From positions 682,001 to 746,000 of the forward strand of contig OY764222.1 in NCBI GenBank assembly GCA_963668325.1: 64,000 nt of DNA. The letters are read 5' to 3'. Source of the stretch: MPNP01 sp963668325 (GTDB taxonomy: Bacteria; Pseudomonadota; Alphaproteobacteria; Rhodobacterales; Rhodobacteraceae). The position numbers and the translations under genes were made by a program. This document shows positions 17,783 through 24,248 of the stretch, in pieces; the first letter of the stretch is position 1; every line of letters begins with the position of its first letter. The notes under the pieces were generated by a model. That model saw only the letters and a list, made by a program, of their open reading frames with translations, did no database searches and had not been told where the DNA came from.

Positions 17783-17802
17783 TAATCCCTATGAGGGATT
17801 AT
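17782..17802 (-). other. Perfect 9-bp hairpin spanning the pilN amber codon
   Basis: ATAATCCCT (17782-17790) and AGGGATTAT (17794-17802) are perfect inverted repeats with a 3-base loop. The TAG stop of the first pilN half occupies 17791-17789, at the loop/stem junction. The TTG start of the second half is at the 3' foot of the stem. The 3' arm also carries AGGG, a possible Shine-Dalgarno sequence for reinitiation. Confidence 0.7.
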
Positions 17803-18223
17803 CCCGACCCTCAAGACGAGGAATTAATTCCCGGGTGAAATCACCGCTGAAAGATACCTGTTTTTGTTCTGGACCTACAAAAAGATAATGCTGAATTCCA
17901 GTCTGGTTGCTTAATCTATCCAGAATTGAAAGAATATCTGCCTGGTAATTTGAATTCCAAACAAATGCATCCTCTCTCAGCAAATTTGAGGGTAGTTTTT
18001 CAGCGTTATTAATCGCTTCAGGCAATAAACCAAGTTGGATACCCTCTTCATATTGAGTGCCGGTAGAAACTACCTGAACATTGTCCTTGTACTCTTCAAG
18101 ATGTTTTTGCTGTTCTTTGGTTTTGGCTTCTATTTCCCTCGAATCTTTTGGGTTCAGGCTATTACAGCCTAATAGCAGGGAAGACACCAGCAATAGGAAA
18201 AAGGATTTTTGTGGATAATTCAT
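17789..18223 (-). CDS. pilN: PilN-type secretin lipoprotein, N-terminal part (stops at in-frame TAG)
   Basis: From the ATG at 18223 the protein starts MNYPQKSFFLLLVSSLLLGC, a lipoprotein signal with an LLLGC lipobox. About 120 residues of the PilN N-terminal region follow (LLREDAFVWNSNYQADILSI, LDRLSNQTGIQHYLFVG, QVSFSGDF). It ends RLEGRDNPS-stop, and the next sense codons in the same frame continue into the secretin half at 16694-17782. A longer ORF start at 18250 would overlap pilL but would not place the signal peptide at the N-terminus. Alone, this half would be a short outer-membrane-anchored lipoprotein with no pore. Confidence 0.8.
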   Translation of the reverse strand: MNYPQKSFFLLLVSSLLLGCNSLNPKDSREIEAKTKEQQKHLEEYKDNVQVVSTGTQYEEGIQLGLLPEAINNAEKLPSNLLREDAFVWNSNYQADILSILDRLSNQTGIQHYLFVGPEQKQVSFSGDFTRELIPRLEGRDNPS

Positions 18224-18246
18224 GATAATCCCGGAATAATCATTGA

Positions 18247-18612
18247 TCAACCCAGCAGGTTTCGAGATAAAATGACCACGACCTTGTTTCGCTGGTACAG
18301 GAGGGCTTCGATTTCCGGATTGGTCCGATTGACACTTTCCATCAATTGATGGATGACCTGTTCAAATGAACCAATAAGGGTAACTGGTATTTGAATGTTG
18401 TAATTCTTTGGAGTTTGCCAAATCAGGTTCCATCCCGCTATTTTTGTCCAGTTCGAAAGGACGATTCTCAAATTTGCCCCGGCATGGATATGCCAATTAA
18501 TGGTATCTGAGGTAGCATTGTTGGTTGGAAGGTTTTCAGATGAGCAGGGAGTTGAAGACCAGACTAATGAAGTCATCAGCCAAATTGAAAATACCAGTAA
18601 ATTACTTCTCAC
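18247..18612 (-). CDS. pilL: PilL-type (TcpQ C-terminal domain) protein
   Basis: This 121-residue protein has a signal peptide (LLVFSIWLMTSLVWSSTPCS) and a compact TcpQ-C-like domain. The domain reads WHIHAGANLRIVLSNWTKIA, GWNLIWQ, PVTLIGSFEQVIHQLM and ALLYQRNKVVVILSR. This is the conserved C-terminal part of PilL of IncI thin-pilus loci and of TcpQ-type secretin partners. It is much shorter than R64 PilL, so only the secretin-interacting domain is kept. A Cys follows the signal segment (SSTPCS) but is not a clear lipobox. It heads the pilL-pilN-pilO-pilP-pilQ-pilR transcript. Confidence 0.78.
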   Translation of the reverse strand: MRSNLLVFSIWLMTSLVWSSTPCSSENLPTNNATSDTINWHIHAGANLRIVLSNWTKIAGWNLIWQTPKNYNIQIPVTLIGSFEQVIHQLMESVNRTNPEIEALLYQRNKVVVILSRNLLG

Positions 18613-18657
18613 AATCCCTCCTTCCGATGAATGTTTCCTAAGGAAGGAATTATGTTG

Positions 18658-18714
18658 AGTTGGTGAAACTTGACCTACAAAAAATGCAGTGGGTGTTTAT
18701 TTGTTGTGGATAAC
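18658..18714 (-). promoter_or_regulatory. Shared pil/dot upstream region of pilL (DnaA-box-like + GTTTCACC box)
   Basis: Minus strand: TTATCCACA (18713-18705) is a perfect DnaA-box match, and GTTTCACC (18669-18662) lies 45 bases downstream, core to core. A CATAAT -10-like hexamer follows at about 18652. The pilL start is 50 bases after the second box. The same pair precedes pilS and dotM. Confidence 0.6.
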
Positions 18715-18823
18715 TTGGGTCTGGTTATTGAAGTGTTGCCATTCAAACGTGTGGGTGGGAATTGCGTGGAATCATTATGACCAGAGGGTGAATGACCCTT
18801 GAAATTGAAACTTGAGCTGTTCT

Positions 18824-19501
18824 TTAATCAAACAAATCTGTTGTCTTGACCATTACTTCAGGAACATTGTTTCTAGAATTGTTGACCAGGGTGGTAACCG
18901 GCCACGCATCAAAGCATGGAGGGTCGGAATTAATTACTGTCATCAGCTCCGCACCAGTGCTATCTGGCATTATCCAGCTATCAAAATCACCAGGGTTTAC
19001 CACCACTGGTTGCCTATGGTGGATGTTCTCTAGTGCGGGTACCGCCTGGCGTGTCAGGAGAGAAAAAGTCTCATGGATGCCTTCCTCCCCTGCCCAGGTT
19101 TCCCAAATACCAGCAAAGGCCATTAGCCCATCTGTCGACCGGATATAGTATGGTTGCTTGCTGTTGCCCTGGCGTTGCCATTCAAACCAACCATTGGCTG
19201 GAACGAGGCAACGTCGTTGCCGAAAGGCGTATTTGAAGGAGGGTTTCTCGGCAATAGTTTCCGACCTGGCATTGATCAATCGGGATCCCATGGAACAATC
19301 CTTGGACCAGAATGGAACCAGTCCCCACGAAATACTGGCCAGGGAAGCCTCTCCGCGACCGTTATGCCGACATATGATAAATTTCTGGGTAGGGGCGCCA
19401 TTATAATTTGCCCGGTTTTCAGGGAAACTTGTTGTTGAAGGTAGGTCAAAGAGAGCCAGGACCTCCTCTTCAATTACATTTTGGGCAAATCGACCACACA
19501 C
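18824..19501 (-). CDS. SRAP family (YedK/HMCES) abasic-site protein
   Basis: The real start is the GTG at 19501, which gives MCGRFAQN. SRAP proteins need Cys2 exposed after Met removal, so a longer ATG start (19528) is unlikely. The family motifs are present: NYNGAPTQKFIICR, SISWGLVPFWSKD, LINARSETIAEKPSFKYAFR (catalytic Asn and Glu), RCLVPANGWFEWQR, PYYIRSTDG and the HHRQPVVV His. SRAP proteins form a thiazolidine crosslink with abasic sites in single-stranded DNA and are often linked to SOS genes or mobile DNA. Length about 225 residues, as expected. It lies between the pil operon and the accessory island. Confidence 0.92.
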   Translation of the reverse strand: MCGRFAQNVIEEEVLALFDLPSTTSFPENRANYNGAPTQKFIICRHNGRGEASLASISWGLVPFWSKDCSMGSRLINARSETIAEKPSFKYAFRQRRCLVPANGWFEWQRQGNSKQPYYIRSTDGLMAFAGIWETWAGEEGIHETFSLLTRQAVPALENIHHRQPVVVNPGDFDSWIMPDSTGAELMTVINSDPPCFDAWPVTTLVNNSRNNVPEVMVKTTDLFD

Positions 19502-20134
19502 GAAACTTTTGTTCTCCTGACACGACACACTTTGCCATCGGGTTACAGCTTGGATATCTCAGTACAAAATTAAGAATAGCAACGTGGTCAACCTTGTCAA
19601 CCCAACCATGATTCCTGATGTTGCTTTGGTAATGCCGATAAACCCTACTTGATTTTACTGGGGTTTGTAATACTTCGGCCTGTCCTACCTGTTACTTGTT
19701 TTTATCCTTTCTCACCGAAAAGCAACACAACCCCCTTATTCATCAGGGCTTCAAAAATAGAAGCAAAGTAAAACTGTTACAAAACGTATAAAAATGCAGA
19801 ACAAGGCATCCCTTTTTGCTTCGCTAAAACCCGTGCACCCTACCTAAGATCCTCCCGAGTATGTAACGAATATCTTGCCGAGAAATGCGAATTTTGATTT
19901 GAATGGGCAAAAGAGGGGATTTTGCCAAATTTACGCTTCAAACCCTAAAGTTCTCTTGCCAAGACCCCGTCATTTGCCGCTGAGGGACAATAGATTTGTT
20001 TTGAGGTTTCCTGTACCTTTGAAACTTACAGATCGGGTCTCCTCCCTCCGAATTTTTCTGATCCAGGTGCAAAAAAATGGGATCAACTGCTTTTCGGTGA
20101 GGTTAAGCAGATTTTTTTATATTCTATACCAGGA
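19502..20134. other. Intergenic region with no convincing gene
   Basis: About 630 bases between the SRAP gene and the brnT promoter. The longest ORF (19875-20138) has no recognisable domain and overlaps the brnT promoter. A 15-base word TTGGTAATGCCGATA at 19626-19640 equals one half of the long palindrome at 21253-21284. I see no tRNA or terminator. Confidence 0.4.
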
Positions 20135-20163
20135 TTGACAAATGTATATACATTCATTTTATA
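20135..20163 (+). promoter_or_regulatory. brnTA promoter with palindromic operator in the spacer
   Basis: TTGACA (20135-20140), 17 bases, TTTATA (20158-20163). The spacer opens with the perfect 14-base palindrome AATGTATATACATT (20141-20154). This suits binding by a dimeric ribbon-helix-helix repressor such as BrnA, which autoregulates in characterised systems. Confidence 0.65.
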
Positions 20164-20230
20164 ACTAAAACTGGAAGGAATGTAGCAATGCAGGTACGAT
20201 TAATTTTCACACGAAAGTGCAGGCATATAA

Positions 20231-20563
20231 ATGCAAGAGGAATTCGAATGGAACGTAAACAAACGTAATACGAACCTAGAAAAGCATAAGCTTGTTTTCG
20301 AGGATGCAATTAAAATTTTCAACAACACCCAGGTGGAACATGTCCCATCAGATTATCGGGGCGAGAAACGCAGGGTAATCATAGGAGAACTAGACAGGCT
20401 GATGATTATGGTGGTCTGGACCTTGATGGGTACGACCAAAAGGATCATTACTGCTCGTAAGTTAGGAAAAAATGACCAAGGAAAATATTACACGAATGAC
20501 CCTGGAGGAAGCGCTCCAGAACAAGGGTCGGGGAAAAACCGACTGGGAGGCCCTGCACCGTGA
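20231..20563 (+). CDS. brnT: BrnT family toxin
   Basis: The BrnT/DUF497 signature is complete: FEWNVNKRNTNLEKHKLVFE, DAIKIFNN, RGEKRRVIIGELD, MIMVVWTL and RIITARKLGKNDQGKYY. BrnT is a RelE-fold ribonuclease toxin. The conserved part ends near residue 83. The remaining 27 residues (TNDPGGSAPEQGSGKNRL...) are read through the start of brnA in another frame, a 92-base overlap. Its antitoxin gene is broken by an insertion, so the toxin is either neutralised by the residual BrnA N-terminus or is inactive. Confidence 0.85.
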   Translation: MQEEFEWNVNKRNTNLEKHKLVFEDAIKIFNNTQVEHVPSDYRGEKRRVIIGELDRLMIMVVWTLMGTTKRIITARKLGKNDQGKYYTNDPGGSAPEQGSGKNRLGGPAP

Positions 20564-20642
20564 GGAGAAGGCCGGCATTGAGCCGGTCCCGGACCATCAA
20601 GGTTTCATACTTGAGTCTGTAGGCCTGTTTAGCTGTACGTGA
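20472..20642 (+). pseudogene. brnA: brnA antitoxin, 5' fragment
   Basis: From ATG 20472: MTKENITRMTLEEALQNKG and DWEALHREEKAGIEPVPD, the BrnA N-terminus. It then runs into inserted DNA at 20596 and stops at 20642 after 14 foreign residues. The rest of the gene resumes at 21353 in frame once the insertion and one 11-bp duplication are removed. The fragment would keep the N-terminal toxin-binding part and lose the DNA-binding part. Confidence 0.82.
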
Positions 20643-21341
20643 ACACTGTCAAAATCGATCCTCCGACTTGTTTGAACCAAGGTTTCCAATAATCCAATCA
20701 AGGGTGCTATCGAAAAAGGTGTTTACTGACAAGTTTTTTGTCAGCTTTTGTTTTCAAATTATTTCAAACTGGAATTCTCACCTCATTTCAACAGAATTGG
20801 TCAAGATACTCCAATTTTAGTTACAAAATCAATTTCCCTGCTACTTCTGGCCCGAGCAGTTACACTTACCCCCTGCCAAAGCTACCCTAAAGTAGGTGTT
20901 ACACCCATGTATTTAGGAAACACTGATGGGCCATGGTGCGTATTACGCGACCCGACGATTGATCACGGCTTACCCGTTGGCAGGATCTTCACGCCTGGCG
21001 CCCTCGGCCAAGGCGGCCTCGTAGCCAAGGATGTTGTTGTTTAAAGACAACAAGCCTTCCCAGAGTTTCTGGGTGCCAGGCAGCGGTTGCGCCTTGGAGG
21101 GATGAAAGCCAACCAAACCGGCAACCAGCACGACAAAGTCGGTCATGCTCATCGCTTCAGGTGGACCACGGGGAACCTTGAGCTGACGCCAACGTCCGAC
21201 GGAACATAAGACGGTTAACATCATCTTGGCGACATGCAACCTGGCCGGTTCCTATTGGTAATGCCGATATCGGCATTACCAATAAACATAGCACCATGAT
21301 TCGCATAAAAACATCACAGAGTCAAGTGTGATAAATTGATA
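20596..21341 (-). mobile_element. IS4-like insertion remnant (746 bp) in brnA
   Basis: It is flanked by the 11-base direct repeat GGTCCCGGACC (20585-20595 and 21342-21352). Its ends are imperfect inverted repeats of about 24 bases sharing the core CTTGA(G/C)TCTGT. A minus-strand ORF (about 20970-21239) contains SMTDFVVLVAGLVGFHPSKA and TQKLWEGLLSL, which resembles the C-terminal end of IS4/Tn5-type transposases. The catalytic part is missing, so this is an internally deleted, non-autonomous copy. The duplication size suits the IS4 family. Confidence 0.72.
21253..21284. repeat. Perfect 32-bp palindrome
   Basis: The two 16-base arms (TATTGGTAATGCCGAT and its complement) meet without a loop. 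The word TTGGTAATGCCGATA also occurs alone at 19626-19640. It may be two element ends joined head to head inside the IS4-like remnant. Confidence 0.7.
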
Positions 21342-21352
21342 GGTCCCGGACC

Positions 21353-21546
21353 CCGATGAGGGGGACTTTGACTGGTCCAGGGTCCAGTTTACCATGCCCC
21401 AGCCCAAAAAACCCGTATCATTGCGTCTGGATGCTGATGTCATTGACTTCTTCAAGACCCAGGGGAAGGGCTATCAGACCCGCATCAACGCGGTTCTTCG
21501 CAGTTATATGTTGGCCCGCCCGGAAGAGATTACCCCCTCATCCTGA
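21353..21546 (+). pseudogene. brnA: brnA antitoxin, 3' fragment
   Basis: It continues the BrnA frame: EGDFDWSRVQFTMPQPKKPV, SLRLDADVIDFFKTQGKGYQ and TRINAVLRSYML, the ribbon-helix-helix end of the BrnA/COG3514 family, ending TPSS-stop at 21546. Joined to 20472-20595 through a single copy of GGTCCCGGACC it would give a normal BrnA of about 105 residues. It has no start codon of its own near the junction. Confidence 0.82.
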
Positions 21547-21634
21547 GCACAGGGAGGCAAGGGCAAGCAAATGTATATGGGAAGCTGATACTTTTATTCA
21601 GAATAAATCTGGATATCAGCTGCCGCAGCGTGCA

Positions 21635-21661
21635 ATAATATCAGGAACCATTTTATATTTC
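21635..21661 (+). repeat. Left 27-bp direct repeat flanking the R-M module
   Basis: ATAATATCAGGAACC(A)TTTTATATTTC. The same 27 bases with one change (G for A) lie at 26798-26824. The two copies bracket the restriction-modification genes (21863-26776), 5163 bases apart. Confidence 0.65.
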
Positions 21662-21862
21662 ACCGAATGGGATCTGGGGTTACCCCTTTCCATATGGCTT
21701 CGATTGTTCTATAGTCCGGCGGCATGATAGATGAATTTTTTAATTCCACGGAGCTATACCCGGGCCTGCCTAGACGGCTAGGTTGGCTCGCAGATTACTT
21801 AAGCAAGAAATATCCGGATCCACAATGATATCAAAGCGTATCAACTTGCAGATAGGAAACAG

Positions 21863-22846
21863 GTGATAAATAACACAATCGAAAACGCTCTGGCCGAGAT
21901 CGCAGAACAGAGTCCGCAGCAAACGGACGGTAAATGGTTGGAACATCTGACACCCAGATGCGCCCCACTTATTGCCGATTGGGATGTCTCTGCTGCCTGG
22001 CACTGGAAATCTTGGCCTGATAGGGAGAAGGAGGGCTACGGCGAGGATATGGGTATTGATGCTGTCGCCAAACGGGCAGCCGATGGTAAACTCATCGCCA
22101 TCCAGTGCAAGTCCAGGAAACTGGACGAGCAGGGCCGTGGTAATAACATCACAAAGGCCGAATTGGACAGTTTTCTGTCCATCTCGGCCAGGCCGGTCTG
22201 GGCTGAACGTTGGGTGGTTGTCATCGGAGATACCCGCCTCTCACCCAATGCCGAAACAGCAGCCGGCCCTGAAAAGCCGTTGAAGGTGATTAACATCGAG
22301 AGCGATCTCAGGAAACAGCTGGAACATGACCATTCGGCCGAGACAGAGCCATGCCAACATTGTACTGAAGAAGGTGGTACCCAGACCCGTGATTGCATGC
22401 AGCGGGAGGCAATTGAGCGAAGCGTTACTCTTTTGCAGGAACACGCCAAGGTTAATGAAAACGGCAAGTCCAGAGGGCGTATAATCCTGCCCTGTGGCAC
22501 TGGCAAGTCCCGCCTTGCGCTTCGCATCATCGAGAAACTTACGGAACCTGGTCAGGTTTCGGCCGTTCTTTGCCCGTCGATCTCGCTCGTGCAACAGCTC
22601 AGGAGTGAGTTTCTAGCGCATAGCCAAGGTGATCTGAATTCCTTGGCAGTATGTTCCGATGCAGGAGTAGCAAGAGACAAGGAACTGGCCACCGATCCGA
22701 CAGCAGATCTCGGACATGCGTCAGCATCCGATATAAAGGGTCTCGTGACAACCAGTTCCGACGAGATCGCCAAGTGGATTAATGATGTTACTGATGGTGG
22801 GGGGGGGGAAACGCATCGGGGTCATTTTTGGGACTTATCAGTCTAG
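21863..22846 (+). CDS. Type ISP-like restriction nuclease-helicase, N-terminal part (frame lost at G10 tract)
   Basis: GTG start. The N-terminal Mrr-like nuclease shows GYGEDMGIDAVAKRAADG then LIAIQCKSRK, a PD-(D/E)xK-type D...QCK motif. From about residue 200 comes a helicase domain with Walker A GRIILPCGTGKSRLALRI and AVLCPSISLVQQL. The reading frame leaves the helicase at a run of ten G (22799-22808) and stops at 22846 after DGGGGETHRGHFWDLSV. With nine G it would read GGGGKRIGVIFGTYQSSHRI straight into the next ORF. The full protein would be about 794 residues. In type ISP enzymes this part translocates and cleaves DNA. Confidence 0.82.
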   Translation: MINNTIENALAEIAEQSPQQTDGKWLEHLTPRCAPLIADWDVSAAWHWKSWPDREKEGYGEDMGIDAVAKRAADGKLIAIQCKSRKLDEQGRGNNITKAELDSFLSISARPVWAERWVVVIGDTRLSPNAETAAGPEKPLKVINIESDLRKQLEHDHSAETEPCQHCTEEGGTQTRDCMQREAIERSVTLLQEHAKVNENGKSRGRIILPCGTGKSRLALRIIEKLTEPGQVSAVLCPSISLVQQLRSEFLAHSQGDLNSLAVCSDAGVARDKELATDPTADLGHASASDIKGLVTTSSDEIAKWINDVTDGGGGETHRGHFWDLSV

Positions 22847-24248
22847 CCATCGTATTGCCGATGCTCTAACTTCAAGCAAACGGCAAATCCAGGTGTTGGT
22901 GGCCGATGAGGCTCACCGGACGGCCGGCCTCAGACGGATCCCGAAACTAGCGACCAAGCTTCGTGATTTCACCATCTGTCATGACGATAGCAGGTTCCCT
23001 GCCAAGTACCGAATCTATCAGACAGCCACGCCAAGGGTCTATAGCGGTGTCAAGAACAAGAAGAATGACGACTGGATTGTTAGGGACATGGCCGATGAAG
23101 AGACCTTTGGGCCGGAACTCTATCGCAGATCCTACAAGGAAGCTGTTGACAATCGCTGGTTGACCGACTATCGGATTATTGCGATCGGAGTGAATGACAA
23201 GGACGCTTACGATACCGCCAACTTCCTTGCTGCCAGGGCCAATAACACCCAACTCTCCACCGCCCATTTCCTCCGAGGACTGGTGCTGGCATTGGTTATG
23301 GGCGGTGCCCTTCGCTCGAAGGGTGTAGATATACGGTCTTCGATCAATTTCATGAACCTGATCGCCAGATCAAAAAAAATGACTGATGCACTCAGGACCG
23401 AAACTGTTCGGGAGTGGGTACAGCGAAGGTTGGTGGCCGAGGGAGTTGAACTTCCGGCCTCGTCCTATCAGTTGGAGCATCTTGATGCCAAGAGCAAGGT
23501 TACCGAGCGCGAAAATGCCAAGGCACGACTCATGGGAGCAACTGATGAGACTCCGCATGGCATCCTCAATGTCGGGATTTTCGGAGAGGGGGTAGACGCC
23601 CCAGCTCTCTCGGCTGTTGGTTTTCTTGAGGCGCGTAAATCACCAGTCGACGTGATCCAGGCGGTCGGACGGGTGATGCGCCGAGCAAAGGGCAAGGAAA
23701 TGGGCTACATTATCTGCCCGATCCTGATTCCACCCGGTACAGATGCCGAGACCTGGTTGCGCACTCATGGTCCCGAGGATGGTTGGCGGGAACTCGGCCA
23801 GATCCTGTTGGCCCTCAGGGCTCATGACAGTCGAATTGAAGACGAGTTATCGAAGCTCATGCAACTCTATCTACCCCCAACACCTGAGCAGGATGTTGCA
23901 ACCATGATCACCATTCCCGCCAGGAATAGGAGAGTCAATCATTATGGCCATGTCGGTAAGCCAGGAACTGCTGAAAGCGATGTCGAGGATGTACTGAGGG
24001 GTAAAGTCAAGCCCAAGGATGTGTTTCAACCAATAGATGACGTTATCCCAGCCATGGGTACCAAAGACGATAGCTCCCCTAATAGTCCCTCTGCTGTCAG
24101 TCCGGCCGAACGTATTGTGAGTGGCAAGATGCTTGCGGATGGCAGTATTGAGCTGCGTGAGGCAGGAACGGCACGGGACAAACCAGCGTCGGATGGAACA
24201 CCTGGACCGATCAATGTTGAAAAGTCTAAAAAAATGGCCAGAAAATGA
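22782..24248 (+). CDS. Type ISP-like restriction nuclease-helicase, C-terminal part
   Basis: After the G tract the frame encodes the rest of a superfamily 2 helicase: IGVIFGTYQSSHRIADAL, motif II LVADEAHRTAG, YQTATPRVY, GEGVDAPALSAVGFL and motif VI VIQAVGRVMRRAKGK. A charged tail follows. The ATG at 22782 precedes the tract and is probably not the natural start. Its stop overlaps the start of the methyltransferase gene (ATGA at 24245-24248). The residues on each side of the tract fit the continuous helicase motif order (I, Ia, then II), which supports one gene split by slippage rather than two genes. Confidence 0.82.
   Translation: MMLLMVGGGKRIGVIFGTYQSSHRIADALTSSKRQIQVLVADEAHRTAGLRRIPKLATKLRDFTICHDDSRFPAKYRIYQTATPRVYSGVKNKKNDDWIVRDMADEETFGPELYRRSYKEAVDNRWLTDYRIIAIGVNDKDAYDTANFLAARANNTQLSTAHFLRGLVLALVMGGALRSKGVDIRSSINFMNLIARSKKMTDALRTETVREWVQRRLVAEGVELPASSYQLEHLDAKSKVTERENAKARLMGATDETPHGILNVGIFGEGVDAPALSAVGFLEARKSPVDVIQAVGRVMRRAKGKEMGYIICPILIPPGTDAETWLRTHGPEDGWRELGQILLALRAHDSRIEDELSKLMQLYLPPTPEQDVATMITIPARNRRVNHYGHVGKPGTAESDVEDVLRGKVKPKDVFQPIDDVIPAMGTKDDSSPNSPSAVSPAERIVSGKMLADGSIELREAGTARDKPASDGTPGPINVEKSKKMARK
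22799..22808 (+). repeat. G10 mononucleotide tract at the frame junction of the restriction gene
   Basis: Ten consecutive G at residue 312 of the nuclease-helicase gene. A change of one G (to 9) restores an intact fusion of the two helicase halves. Such tracts slip during replication and drive on/off phase variation of restriction systems. As written the gene is in the OFF state. Confidence 0.75.

Noticed and set aside
19875..20138. 87-residue ORF upstream of brnT
   Set aside because: No domain or clear start signal, and it runs over the brnT promoter.
20748..21044. 98-residue plus-strand ORF inside the IS4-like remnant
   Set aside because: It is antisense to the transposase-like frame and has no recognisable sequence.
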